A stretch of 64,000 nucleotides of DNA from an uncultured Lachnospiraceae bacterium (GCA_910580195.1 CAJTWA010000017.1:13023-77022); one strand, 5' to 3'; positions 51,750-60,329 are shown, numbered from the stretch's first letter. Notes: generated by a model not told the origin, from the sequence alone. Program-made: numbers and translations.

Positions 51750-51854
51750 TTGATGATAACCACGGGATTGTCAGGAAGAGAAAATGAAGAAAGGAGTTAA
51801 ACCGGGCATGGCAAAACAGTGCTTATTCCATGGATATCTGGTTTCAGTTAGGGT

Positions 51855-52046
51855 ATGGGTTTTTCTAAAATAACAGGGACAGCAGGGAAAACGGTAGAAG
51901 AGGCGGGCATTGCGGTCTGGGGAATTATTAATCTTCTGGAAGGTTCTGGGGGTGGTAATACAGGCAAGGAATCTACAGGTGTAAAGATGGGGAATGGCTT
52001 TGGGTCTGGAAAATCAAAAAGAGAGAGAATCTTTTCCCGGACATAA
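51855..52046 (+). pseudogene. Maff2-like membrane protein remnant
   Basis: A 63-residue frame. The part EEAGIAVWGIINLLEGSGGG resembles the conserved GLGVWGVINLLEGYG core of Maff2 proteins, which follow the coupling gene in Tn1549-like elements. The start and the second membrane helix are missing, so it is not functional as such. A second fragment with a Maff2-like beginning lies at 52335. Confidence 0.5.
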
Positions 52047-52057
52047 TAAAATAACGG

Positions 52058-52080
52058 TTTCTGGACACCATGGCCAGAAG
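52058..52080. repeat. 23-base palindrome, right copy (inverted)
   Basis: TTTCTGGACACCATGGCCAGAAG is the inverse of the palindrome at 49092-49114 with few differences. Confidence 0.65.
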
Positions 52081-52334
52081 TTAAGAATGTCAATTGAATA
52101 TGGAACTTGTAAACTTTTGGCATAAAGCCAAAATCAGGAATTTTGTATGTGCTTTGGAGCGGGTAAAAACAGGACACCCGGCACAGCCTATCGCCAAACA
52201 GAATGTACCGGATGCCGTTAGGGTTCTCCCAAAGGATTTCCCTGTTTTTATTTTACCATAAAGGCAGGGAAAGTTACATATCAAAATTCTTTCTTACCAA
52301 AAAATAAAATCTAAGGAAGGAAAGAGGTAGAAAC

Positions 52335-52379
52335 ATGGGTTTTTTTACAACAGCAGTAACGGGTGTGAATTGTGAGTAA
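52335..52379 (+). pseudogene. Very short Maff2-like N-terminus
   Basis: A 14-codon frame, MGFFTTAVTGVNCE, behind a GGAAAGAGGTAG ribosome binding site. Maff2 proteins begin in this manner; the rest is absent. It supports a deletion of the mating-pore genes downstream. Confidence 0.35.
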
Positions 52380-52481
52380 AGTGAAAAATGGGAAAAATAA
52401 GCAAAGTTATAATCTGGTGTATGTAGATAGCCCTTATCGGATAAACATGGTAAAATCATAAAAGAAACGAGGTAAATCAAT

Positions 52482-52850
52482 ATGGAAAAACAGGTTTATA
52501 TCACAGAGGAAGAACGAGAGAAGTGTAAAAAAGTGGTTGATGCGTTTACTGAACTGTATGAAATGGCAGATATTGTGGTAGTTGATGTTGGGAAATACGG
52601 TTTTGTTATGCTGAAATACTATGTGCCGCCGCATGGTTTTGAGGAAGATGCTACTTTCACGGACAGCGCTGTATTGTTTGAGGAATTATGGCAGGAATGG
52701 CTTGATATGAGGCTGTATCTGTTGGCAAAGGACACTCCGTTTTTGGAAAAGGGGTATAAGGGCGTCTTTGAGAGCCTGCCAGAAGAAAAACAGTCAGAAC
52801 TTATCGGGCAGAAAACTTACTTCGCAAGAATGGCGGGAATAGAGCTGTAA
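52482..52850 (+). CDS. Hypothetical protein
   Basis: A 122-residue acidic soluble protein; the family is not recognised. It has a helical start (TEEEREKCKKVVDAFTELYE), a central beta part (DIVVVDVGKYGFVMLKYYV) and a helical end (LPEEKQSELIGQKTYFARMA). AACGAGG lies before ATG 52482. It sits between the truncated transfer region and the large palindrome at 52901, so it may be cargo. Confidence 0.6.
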   Translation: MEKQVYITEEEREKCKKVVDAFTELYEMADIVVVDVGKYGFVMLKYYVPPHGFEEDATFTDSAVLFEELWQEWLDMRLYLLAKDTPFLEKGYKGVFESLPEEKQSELIGQKTYFARMAGIEL

Positions 52851-52900
52851 AAGGTGTCTTTGAAAAAGTGATAGATTGGGAGATGGATTCCGTAGGCGCA

Positions 52901-53050
52901 AGCATTGTGGAAATGTCGTATAACTGGCTGCGTTTATGAAACTGTGGGAAGCCCTGTTTGCAGGATGTGGAAAAGCTGCTTTTGCTTTTCACAGGCTGTG
53001 AATGGGGTTTTCCATAGTTTCATAGCCAGTTATGCACATTTCCATGATGC
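52901..53050. repeat. 150-base nested palindrome
   Basis: Arms of about 50 bases (52901-52953 and 52996-53050) are inverse to each other apart from a few short gaps, and an inner stem GTGGAAAAGC/GCTTTTCAC fills the centre. TTATGCACA (53030-53038) fits the DnaA-box consensus. It could be a single-strand origin, an operator or a recombination structure. Confidence 0.7.
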
Positions 53051-53273
53051 AGAGGTAATATGTTTAACACGGTAGTTTTCATTTTCCTATATCGGCTATG
53101 TGTGTCCTTGCAAGGTGTTCCCCCTCATTAAGAAAAATATTTACAACAAAACAAGGTCTGTTCACAACTTACCGTATCAGACAAAAACAGTTTTTACGAT
53201 ATAATATAAGCAATGTTGTTTTTTGTCATCTGGCATTGATTGTAGGAAATTTACATAAAGGAGATGTGAACCT

Positions 53274-54047
53274 ATGGAGAACTTTATTGGTCGGACAGAT
53301 GCTGATGCACGATCCGCAAGAGATACCATCTGCGTGGCAATCTGTGATGACGAGACATTTATGCTTGAACTGTTGGAGGAAAAAGTAAAGAAAATGCTTC
53401 CTTCTGCAGTAATAGAACAGTTTTCTTCCGGCAGGGAGCTGTTGAAAGGCAATACGAAGGCGGACATTTTATTTCTGGACATACAAATGCCAGAGATGGA
53501 TGGTATGGAAACAGCAAGGCTTTTCCGCAGGCAGCAAAGGGATGCGCTCATCATATTTGTTACGTCAGCACCGGAATATGTTTTTCAGGCATTTGACGTA
53601 GGGGCGTTTCATTATTTGGTCAAGCCTTTATCCAATGGTAAATTCGATGAGGTCTTTGAAAACGCATTGTTGGAAATCGGACGTAGGAATAAGGGCAGAG
53701 ACGAGGATGATGGGGACTACATGATGATACAGGCAGGGGGAGTCCATACAAAAATACTGTTTAAGGATATTATCTATGCGGAAGTGTTCAACCGCAAGGT
53801 CATCATTCATACTATAAACGGCGATACGGAGTATTACGGTAAACTGTCCGATTTGGAGAAAAAAGTTGGAGAGGATTTTTTCAGACCGCACAGGTCATAT
53901 CTGATCCATTTTAAGTATGTACTGAGGTATGATGCTGTGTCTGCTGTTATGGAAAATGGGACAGCTTTGATTGCAAAGCAGAATTATCCGAAATTTGTGA
54001 AACAATATCTGAAATATAACCAGAGGAAAGGCAGGGAGATTAGGTGA
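53274..54047 (+). CDS. LytTR-family response regulator
   Basis: A 257-residue regulator. An extra 16-residue N-terminus precedes the receiver (VAICDDETFMLELL; phospho-acceptor Asp in ILFLDIQMPEMDG; switch FVTSAPEYVFQAF; Lys in HYLVKPLS). The C-terminal LytTR domain (about 150-250) has IIYAEVFNRKVIIHTING and FFRPHRSYLIHFKYV. It binds direct repeats in promoters, in the AgrA/ComE manner. AAGGAG precedes ATG 53274. It overlaps the kinase gene by 4 bases. The target is probably the cassette at 55525-58394. Confidence 0.93.
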   Translation: MENFIGRTDADARSARDTICVAICDDETFMLELLEEKVKKMLPSAVIEQFSSGRELLKGNTKADILFLDIQMPEMDGMETARLFRRQQRDALIIFVTSAPEYVFQAFDVGAFHYLVKPLSNGKFDEVFENALLEIGRRNKGRDEDDGDYMMIQAGGVHTKILFKDIIYAEVFNRKVIIHTINGDTEYYGKLSDLEKKVGEDFFRPHRSYLIHFKYVLRYDAVSAVMENGTALIAKQNYPKFVKQYLKYNQRKGREIR

Positions 54048-55387
54048 GTCCGGTAGAATTATGTTGGAATATTACGTCTTATGTATCAATTATTGTGCAG
54101 CTTGTTGCTACGGGCATATGTCTTGGAATATTTGTATCGCCTTATATGCCGGGTAGAAGCAAAGCGATTAAGGCAGGCGCAGTGTATGGTGTGGTAATGA
54201 CGGTTTTGTACATCATGCCGCCCCAGATAGACAATATCCTTGCATATTTCATTGGTACATTAGCATCATTTGCCGTGATGTGCGCAGAGGACAGACGCAA
54301 TATCAACCAAAAGATATTCTTGTCTGTTACTTTTTTTTCACTGCGTTGGCTTTCCACTTCTATGGCAGAAATCATAGACCATTTTTTTGATATTGTTCTT
54401 TTAAACCCAGAGATAGCAGCTTTGGGTTGGCTGCATTACGGATTGTATGTGGCGATAAGGATTCTGGGCATACTTTTTAGTTTTCTGCTCCTGCTATTAT
54501 CTGCCCAGGCGGTCAACAGGGCGTATGAAAGCAAGGGCAGATATATGGAAAGAAGGGAGCTTGTGATGCTGACCGTGCCGTCCCTGTCAGGGGTAGCCGG
54601 TTATGCAATTTTCCATTTTTACCAAGTCCAATTCGAAATGACGGGATTTTATGATGTACTTTGTTTTTTATACTATCTGATATCCGTAATAGCAGTCCTT
54701 GTGATAACCGTTATATTTCAGAATTGGAAAACATCACAGGAAGAACAGTCCGGACATGAGCTTTTGGAAAGCCAGATAAATACTATAAAAACACATATCG
54801 GGGAGATTGAAAGGCTGTATGGGGATATCCGTTCCCTGCGACACGACATGGGAAACCATATCCAGATGATAGAACACCTGATGGGATCAGGAAACACCGC
54901 CGAGGCTTCGGCATATCTTGAGAGGTTGAAAATAGAATGGCAGGAACTTACACCTGAGATTAGGACAGGAAATCCAATTACGGATATGATTCTTTTAGAA
55001 AAGAAAAAAGAAGCCGAGATGCGTGGAATCCGATTTGAAAGCGACTTCCGTTATCCGGAAAATACAAAACTGGATGCTTTTGATGTCAGCGTGATTTTGT
55101 ATAATGCGCTGAATAACTGCATGGAGTCGGTAAATGGGGAAAAGCCATATATCAGGATTCAGGCATTCCTCAAGAACAGTGTTTTTATGCTGATTGTCAG
55201 CAACAGCTTTGAGGGTAAACTTCTTACCAATCCGGCAGATGGATTGCCGTACACGACAAAAAAAGACGGCGGGCATGGAATCGGTTTAAAGAATATGCTC
55301 AGGGTGGCTAAGAAGTATATGGGAGACCTGTCATTTGAGCAAAATGGGAATGAGGTTACGGTAGGGATTATGCTTCAAGTTGCGTAA
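54044..55387 (+). CDS. GHKL-domain sensor histidine kinase (AgrC-like)
   Basis: A 447-residue membrane sensor, GTG start 54044 overlapping the regulator's stop. About six hydrophobic helices (residues 8-225) form the sensor, as in AgrC-type peptide receptors. A coiled coil follows, then the phospho-accepting segment SLRHDMGNHIQMIEHL, and the GHKL ATPase domain with LYNALNNCMESV (N-box) and KKDGGHGIGLKNMLRVAKKY (G-box). No peptide precursor gene is visible next to it. It pairs with the LytTR regulator. Confidence 0.92.
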   Translation: MSPVELCWNITSYVSIIVQLVATGICLGIFVSPYMPGRSKAIKAGAVYGVVMTVLYIMPPQIDNILAYFIGTLASFAVMCAEDRRNINQKIFLSVTFFSLRWLSTSMAEIIDHFFDIVLLNPEIAALGWLHYGLYVAIRILGILFSFLLLLLSAQAVNRAYESKGRYMERRELVMLTVPSLSGVAGYAIFHFYQVQFEMTGFYDVLCFLYYLISVIAVLVITVIFQNWKTSQEEQSGHELLESQINTIKTHIGEIERLYGDIRSLRHDMGNHIQMIEHLMGSGNTAEASAYLERLKIEWQELTPEIRTGNPITDMILLEKKKEAEMRGIRFESDFRYPENTKLDAFDVSVILYNALNNCMESVNGEKPYIRIQAFLKNSVFMLIVSNSFEGKLLTNPADGLPYTTKKDGGHGIGLKNMLRVAKKYMGDLSFEQNGNEVTVGIMLQVA

Positions 55388-55524
55388 GGGGTTCACAACA
55401 GAATGAGGGCGGTTCACGACATGGCGCTTTATTTGTATAAATGATAATTCGATAAAATTGATAGAGATTAGGATTTTCTCATATATGAAACGGATTTCAA
55501 AATTTTTTCAAGGAGGACACTACT

Positions 55525-56370
55525 ATGAAAATTAACAGTAGCAACGGAGCGAACACACAGATGGGGCAGATGGGGATGAACCAGGCAACGGATTCTTACA
55601 GCCGGAACATCCAGAACCAGATTGCAAACGCACAGAAGCAGTTGCAGGAACTTTCTTCTAATGAGGAAATGACATTAGAGGAAAAGATGAAAAAGCGACA
55701 AGAGATACAACAGCAGATTAGTGACTTGAATATGCAGTTAAGGCAGCATCAGGTAGAACAGCGAAAAGAGAAACAACAGGCAAAGGGAACATCTATGGAT
55801 GATATGCTGGGCGGAACAAAGGGAGGCAAGTCTGGCAGTAAAAGTGCCGGACTTTCCCAAGCAAGCATGACGGCAATGATTTCTGCAGATACATCCATTA
55901 AGCAGGCAAAGGTGCAGGGCAGCGTGGCAACGGAGATGAAGGGCAGAGCGAATGTTTTAAAGGCAGAAATCAAGCAGAGCGGAAGTACAGAGGCTAAGGA
56001 AGCGGAGCTGGCAGATTTGGAACAGAAAGCCGTAAATGCAACAGCCTCACAGATGAATACACTTGCAAAGGCTAATAAGGCTGTTGAAGAAGCTGCGGCA
56101 GCAGAACGCACTGAGAAGAAAGCTTCTGATGCAAAAGAGGAAAAAGAGGCACAGGCAGAAGGTAAGACCGAAAAGACAGCAGACAGCGGTGCAAAAGGAG
56201 AGAAAGCACAGGATGGCATATCAGGTGCAGATGAACAGACAGGAAATATAGAGAATGTGCAGCAGGATAACGGTGCACAGGCACAGAACATACAGCCTGT
56301 TGAAATAGCTGCTCCGGAAACTCCGGCGGCACAGGCAGCAGTTTATACCCATGTTGATGTCCGCTTGTAA
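55525..56370 (+). CDS. FlxA-like protein
   Basis: A 281-residue hydrophilic protein with no signal peptide or membrane segment. Residues about 25-80 form a coiled coil of FlxA type (RNIQNQIANAQKQLQELSSN; MKKRQEIQQQISDLNMQLRQ). The middle (about 110-190) is helical, and residues 190-281 are a low-complexity Glu/Lys/Ala/Gln tail. FlxA is flagellum-associated in E. coli. AAGGAGGAC lies just before ATG 55525. It is the first gene after the LytTR/GHKL pair, 137 bases on, and is followed after 14 bases by the FliD-like gene. Confidence 0.75.
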   Translation: MKINSSNGANTQMGQMGMNQATDSYSRNIQNQIANAQKQLQELSSNEEMTLEEKMKKRQEIQQQISDLNMQLRQHQVEQRKEKQQAKGTSMDDMLGGTKGGKSGSKSAGLSQASMTAMISADTSIKQAKVQGSVATEMKGRANVLKAEIKQSGSTEAKEAELADLEQKAVNATASQMNTLAKANKAVEEAAAAERTEKKASDAKEEKEAQAEGKTEKTADSGAKGEKAQDGISGADEQTGNIENVQQDNGAQAQNIQPVEIAAPETPAAQAAVYTHVDVRL

Positions 56371-56384
56371 AGGAGGTAAGGCTT

Positions 56385-57281
56385 ATGTCAGAAATTAACA
56401 GCTTCAGCGACTATGCAAGTAAATATAACACAAATATGGATTATTCTTCGTTATTTGGCGGCGGCGCTCCCTATATTGATAATAGCATGGGCGGAATCAA
56501 TGTGTCGGACTATGCCATGATTAAAAACGGAAGCTATGGAAAACTGATGAAGGCTTATTATGCGAAGCAGGATGCGGATAAGCTGTCACAGTTCGGTGAT
56601 TCTTCCAAAACACTGACGCTGATGCGCTCCAGTGCGGACTCGCTGAAAAAGTCTGCGGAAGCATTGGGTGATGCCTCGCTTTATGAGAAAAAGAAATTCA
56701 AGAAAAAGGACGAGGAAACCGGAGAAAAAATCGAGGTCGAGGATTATGACTGGGATGCAATCACAAAGGCGGTCAAAACCTTTGTTGATGATTACAATTC
56801 TGTGGTGGAGCAGGCGGGAAATTCAGAAACGAAGAATGTTCTGCGCAATGCGGCGTGGATGACCAGCATAACGGAAAAGGCAGGCAACCTGCTCTCAAAA
56901 GCAGGCATCACTGTCGGCAAAGGCAATAAACTGGAGTTTGACGAGGATGCCCTGAAGAAAAAGACAGCTTTAGGGAAAAGCGGAATTGAGTTTGACAATA
57001 TCTCTACTTTAAAATCCCTGTTTACCGGATACGGTTCTTTTGGCAGCCAGATTTCGCAGAAAGCATCCGCTATTTCCAGTGCGGCGGCGAGAACAAAAGG
57101 TGTTGATAAGACCTATAACAAGAACGGTGCTTATTCCGACACAATCTCGAAGCTGTTCCAAAGCACGATTGATGAAAGAGTAGGCAGCAAAAACGAGGAT
57201 AAGGATAAGGTAACGGATAAATCCTATTGGGAACAGAAATTAAAGGAAGAAAAAGACAAGGACAAAAACAAGAATGATTGA
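56385..57281 (+). CDS. FliD C-terminal-domain-like protein
   Basis: A 298-residue protein without signal peptide. Residues about 125-230 resemble the C-terminal domain of the flagellar cap protein FliD: TFVDDYNSVVEQAGNSE, then LLSKAGITVGKGNKLEFDED (pattern LGI-x-DGKLxFDE), then LKSLFTGYGSFGSQISQKAS. The N-terminal cap domains are absent; the first 120 residues are Asn/Tyr/Ser-rich (SDYASKYNTNMDYSSLFGG). The C-terminus is a charged Lys/Asp tail. No other flagellar genes are in the window. Function on a mobile element unknown. Confidence 0.7.
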   Translation: MSEINSFSDYASKYNTNMDYSSLFGGGAPYIDNSMGGINVSDYAMIKNGSYGKLMKAYYAKQDADKLSQFGDSSKTLTLMRSSADSLKKSAEALGDASLYEKKKFKKKDEETGEKIEVEDYDWDAITKAVKTFVDDYNSVVEQAGNSETKNVLRNAAWMTSITEKAGNLLSKAGITVGKGNKLEFDEDALKKKTALGKSGIEFDNISTLKSLFTGYGSFGSQISQKASAISSAAARTKGVDKTYNKNGAYSDTISKLFQSTIDERVGSKNEDKDKVTDKSYWEQKLKEEKDKDKNKND

Positions 57282-57298
57282 CTCTCATAGAGTGCGAT

Positions 57299-57329
57299 GG
57301 GAACTGAAAAAGCATATTTTTCAGTTCCC
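57299..57329 (+). terminator. Terminator after the FliD-like gene
   Basis: GGGAACTGAAAAA (57299-57311), loop GCATA, TTTTTCAGTTCCC (57317-57329); perfect 13-base stem. Confidence 0.8.
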
Positions 57330-57415
57330 CTATGTTTATTAGTACACCATGTAATAAATAACTGCTTATATTGCGCTGGATAAATTTTCGAGAGTATATA
57401 GTAAAAAAACGGAAG

Positions 57416-57530
57416 TGTATCGGAGTGCATTAAGAATTTCAGCGGTGCAAAGCCTTTATTGGTTCAGGTGGTAAAGTATAAAAGGAAAGATGTTTTAATA
57501 GAGCGGATTGATATGCCGAAAGAAAAATGA
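57416..57530 (+). pseudogene. Possible gene fragment
   Basis: A startless frame of about 35 codons ends at TGA 57530 and reads like protein (NFSGAKPLLVQVVKYKRKDV, then LIERIDMPKEK). It may be the tail of a deleted element gene. Weak evidence. Confidence 0.25.
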
Positions 57531-57548
57531 AATCAGGAGGATGAAGTT

Positions 57549-58394
57549 ATGGCAATGGAAATTACAAACAACTATAACGCATATGAGAATGTCCATGCAA
57601 CACAGAGACAAGAGACAGCAAAGAAACAGGTCACGTCAGGAAAGGAAACATCAGAAACGGTGGACACACAGAAAAATTCTACTGTAGGAAATAGCAAGGT
57701 AAAAAGAACAGTAGACTATGCGAAGAAATTGGAAAAACTTGCTCCGAGTGTGGAATTTAGGATTGGAAACACACATTCATCAGCAAAAAGCGGAAAAACA
57801 CTGACAATCAATCCAAAACTCTTGGAGAAAATGCAGGATGACCCCAACAAAGAAAAAGAAATGAAAGAATTGATTCGAGGGGTGGAATCGGCAACAAAAT
57901 TGCTTGACAGCATGCATAGGGCTAGTGGTTGGACGGTTGTGTATCGTCATGGTTACATAGATGAAAATGGTAAGTATTCTTCTTGTGCTTATGTCAGAAA
58001 TGATTTTATGTTAAACATGAGTGATAAATTGCGGGAGGAACGAAAAGAAAATTCTAAAAAGCTGATTGAAAAGTCAAAAGAAAAGTCAGTAAAAAGGAAA
58101 AAAGAATTGCAGGAAGCATTAGATGAAAATAAATCTGAAACAGAGGATATAAAGACAGGCGGTGAGCTGGAAAAATCAGGCATTACCATCGTCAAGGAAA
58201 GTACGCCACTGGAAAAAGCGGAACAGATGCTTTTAGAGAAATTGGAGAATTCCGAAAATGGAGAAATTTACCTTGATGATGATGATATGCAGAAAGTTAT
58301 TGAAGCAGTAAGGGAACCGAGAGAAAGAGAGACTACTGAAAAGCAAAGCAATCATTCAAATGTGGTTGGTGCAAATCTTGATTTGCAGATATAA
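57549..58394 (+). CDS. DUF6033-like protein
   Basis: A 281-residue hydrophilic protein. The start is ATG 57549 or 57555, behind AGGAGGATGAAG. Residues about 55-160 hold the conserved core (LEKLAPSVEFRIGNTHSSAK; LTINPKLLEKMQDDPNKEKE; ASGWTVVYRHGYIDENGKYS), which I recall from DUF6033 proteins of Lachnospiraceae elements and flagellated Clostridia. The C-terminal half is a charged helical tail. No signal peptide. Third member of the FlxA/FliD-like cassette, separated by a terminator and a 267-base gap. Confidence 0.7.
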   Translation: MAMEITNNYNAYENVHATQRQETAKKQVTSGKETSETVDTQKNSTVGNSKVKRTVDYAKKLEKLAPSVEFRIGNTHSSAKSGKTLTINPKLLEKMQDDPNKEKEMKELIRGVESATKLLDSMHRASGWTVVYRHGYIDENGKYSSCAYVRNDFMLNMSDKLREERKENSKKLIEKSKEKSVKRKKELQEALDENKSETEDIKTGGELEKSGITIVKESTPLEKAEQMLLEKLENSENGEIYLDDDDMQKVIEAVREPRERETTEKQSNHSNVVGANLDLQI

Positions 58395-58476
58395 GAGAAA
58401 GTATGGATATGGACTTAAAGGCATAACAGGAGAAAGATTTCAAATTTTAGGTCAAGGAAAAATATATTTTTTAGAG

Positions 58477-58518
58477 GGCGTACTGCGTTTCCCTTAAATG
58501 GTGCAATTGCAATACGCC
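58477..58518 (+). terminator. Terminator-like hairpin after the DUF6033 gene
   Basis: GGCGTACTGC (58477-58486) and GCAATACGCC (58509-58518), then TTTGAATATTTG. Confidence 0.5.
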
Positions 58519-58672
58519 TTTGAATATTTGAAATGTTATAGGAGTATATAAGCTGTTGGTTTGTATAGGAATCTTTCAATAGCTTTGAGGTACAAATTGG
58601 TGAATTATGAAAAAAAATATGGAAATGTACGAAAGCGTACAAAGAAAATACCAACAGATTGCAGCACATAAA

Positions 58673-58718
58673 GGTGTATCGTGATGAAGTAAAAACTTCT
58701 AAGCGATACACCTTTTTT
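58673..58718 (+). terminator. Rho-independent terminator
   Basis: GGTGTATCG (58673-58681) and CGATACACC (58704-58712) with inner GAAGT/ACTTC, then TTTTTT. It faces the plus strand, and lies just beyond the end of minus-strand mobC. No relaxase remnant is seen between 58395 and 58825. Confidence 0.75.
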
Positions 58719-58825
58719 ATGTCGAATTTTGAGCGTTTTCAAACTTTTTTGCGGTTTTGCTTTTGCGGATTTGTGGGAGAAATTTAACGGGTGTTGCTTT
58801 GTTTTCGGTTGGAATTTAAGAAAAT

Positions 58826-59167
58826 CTATTGTTTCATGGAGGGCTGCCTTGCAAGCATGGCTTTCTGTGTATCCCACACCTGTTTCATCAGCTTTTTCAC
58901 TTCTTCCACATCGGTTTTATACACGTTGCCTGTTGCGTTCATTCGCTTTGCAATTTGGTTTAAGTTGCTGCCGATTTTTCCGAGTGTGGCGTTGTAATTC
59001 CGTAAATCGGAATAGTCAATGTCATATACAAAACCGTACAGAATCAAGTGCCGCAGGAAAGATGATTTGCTTTTCATGCCGGAGATTTTTACTTTCTGTT
59101 CCAGTATGTATTGCTCATCGTCACTCAGGAATATTTTCAGTTCATTTTTACGCTCACGTTTTGCCAT
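58826..59167 (-). CDS. mobC: MobC-family mobilization protein
   Basis: A 113-residue relaxosome accessory protein. The N-terminus is a ribbon-helix-helix (ELKIFLSDDEQYILEQKVKI). The C-terminal half has the MobC signature NLNQIAKRMNATG and a closing helix. MobC helps melt oriT for the relaxase. A relaxase gene should follow on the minus strand, but plus-strand genes and a terminator are found instead, so this mobC is orphaned here. The hairpin-rich stretch upstream is a likely oriT. Confidence 0.88.
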   Translation of the reverse strand: MAKRERKNELKIFLSDDEQYILEQKVKISGMKSKSSFLRHLILYGFVYDIDYSDLRNYNATLGKIGSNLNQIAKRMNATGNVYKTDVEEVKKLMKQVWDTQKAMLARQPSMKQ

Positions 59168-59243
59168 TTATGATGCACTCTCCTTATCAGATTTTTAAGA
59201 GGATTTTACAAAAATAAATGTCCTCATACATGGGGCATTCGTG

Positions 59244-59484
59244 CAAAAAAATCAAAAACTCCGTCAGGAAGTTTTGTGATTTTTTGAGCGGAAAGGGGGT
59301 CAGGGGGATATGCCCTCTGCAAGCAGATTTTTCCAAGTTCCCGCTTCGGGAATTTGGGAAAATCGAAGCCTGTGTTCCCACACAGGCAGTGCTTGCTATT
59401 CTTCACGGAAAAGGTTTCAGCCTTTTCCGACATTGCGGAAAAAATTATAAATTTTTTCAGGCAATGCCCCCATAGAGGGGATAT
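59244..59484. other. oriT-like region with five hairpins
   Basis: Five consecutive inverted repeats lie upstream of mobC: AAATCAAAAACT/AGTTTTGTGATTT (59244-59286), TTTTCCAAGTTCCCG/CGGGAATTTGGGAAAA (59329-59362), GCCTGTGT/ACACAGGC (59368-59387), CGGAAAAGG/CCTTTTCCG (59406-59429), and GAAAAAATT/AATTTTTTC (59438-59458). Such an array beside mobC is the usual organization of a transfer origin. The nick site is not identified. Confidence 0.6.
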
Positions 59485-59534
59485 TACTTTAGCTACAATT
59501 AACATCAGAAACAGCGGTGAAAGGGGGTGAGAAA

Positions 59535-59873
59535 ATGTTAGACCACGCATTCCGGCGGCGCAGGGAGATTGAGCGTATGCTGCTGTCGGGGAAAAAGCTG
59601 ACGGTGGCGGAGCTTATGGGCAGATACCGTGTAGGCAGGAAATCCATAAGCAGGGATTTTGAAGTTATAGGAGAGGAACTTCCCGTAGTTTCAAAACAGG
59701 GATTTAACGGCGGCTACTTCCTCATGGATGGGGTAGGGAAATATCAGAACTCACTCTCGAAAGAGCAACTGGAATGTTTGGAAAAACTCGCTGTTTCCTG
59801 TGCGGCGGAGGACAGGGCAACCGTCCTGTCAATCATACATGAATTTGGACCGTACTGTGAGAAACTTACATAG
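59535..59873 (+). CDS. HTH (DeoR/HTH_11-type) regulator
   Basis: A 112-residue protein. The N-terminal winged helix has KKLTVAELMGRYRVGRKSISRDFEVI, typical of HTH_11/DeoR domains, and GGYFLMDGVGKYQNSLSKEQ after it. No effector domain is present. ATG 59535 is preceded by AAAGGGGGTG. The short paralogue at 59987 follows; the two could act as a pair on the oriT/mobC or primase promoters. Confidence 0.8.
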   Translation: MLDHAFRRRREIERMLLSGKKLTVAELMGRYRVGRKSISRDFEVIGEELPVVSKQGFNGGYFLMDGVGKYQNSLSKEQLECLEKLAVSCAAEDRATVLSIIHEFGPYCEKLT

Positions 59874-59986
59874 AAACTGATTGCCATTCTTATAAAGCAT
59901 ATAAAAGATTTTTTGGAATGTTTTATGTGCTTTTAGGGCTGGCAATCCTGAACGGTTTTCAATCCACAAATGAGGGGAGGTGCGGC

Positions 59987-60316
59987 ATGGATTCAGCACA
60001 CCGGAGAATGGAAATCATCAGCATTTTATCTGCCAGAGGTCATGCGACAATGAGGGAGCTTGCATGGGAATTAGATGTTACAAGGCGCACGATAATGAAT
60101 GACATTATTGCATTGTCTTTTGATTATCCGGTCTACACAAAGCCGGGCGAGGGCGGCGGGGTTTTCATTACGGAAGATTACAAGCCTTATACCAACACCC
60201 TCACGCAGACGGAGCTTGAAACGCTGTGCAGAATATATGGAAGGGCAGAGGGGAAAGAGAAAGAAATACTGTTCCGCATTATCCATAAGTACGGTGCGGA
60301 CAAGCTGGAAATTTAG
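59987..60316 (+). CDS. HTH (DeoR/HTH_11-type) regulator, second copy
   Basis: A 109-residue relative of the preceding protein: RRMEIISILSARGHATMREL, then LDVTRRTIMNDIIAL and a GGGVFITEDYKPYTNTLTQTELETL stretch matching GGYFLMDGVGKYQNSLSKEQLECL at the same place. GGGGAGGTG precedes ATG 59987; the frame from 59918 has no good start. Both end after about 40 residues beyond the wing. Regulator of the element by position. Confidence 0.8.
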   Translation: MDSAHRRMEIISILSARGHATMRELAWELDVTRRTIMNDIIALSFDYPVYTKPGEGGGVFITEDYKPYTNTLTQTELETLCRIYGRAEGKEKEILFRIIHKYGADKLEI

Positions 60317-60329
60317 CGGGACAGACGGG

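Noticed and set aside
55749..56291. 180-codon minus-strand frame opposite the FlxA-like gene
   Set aside because: It consists of Ser/Ala/Phe/Cys strings that mirror the Glu/Lys/Ala-rich plus-strand gene; no start signal.
58729..59217. 162-codon plus-strand frame opposite mobC
   Set aside because: It is the shadow of mobC, whose family is clearly recognised, and is rich in Phe/Ser/Arg without a domain.
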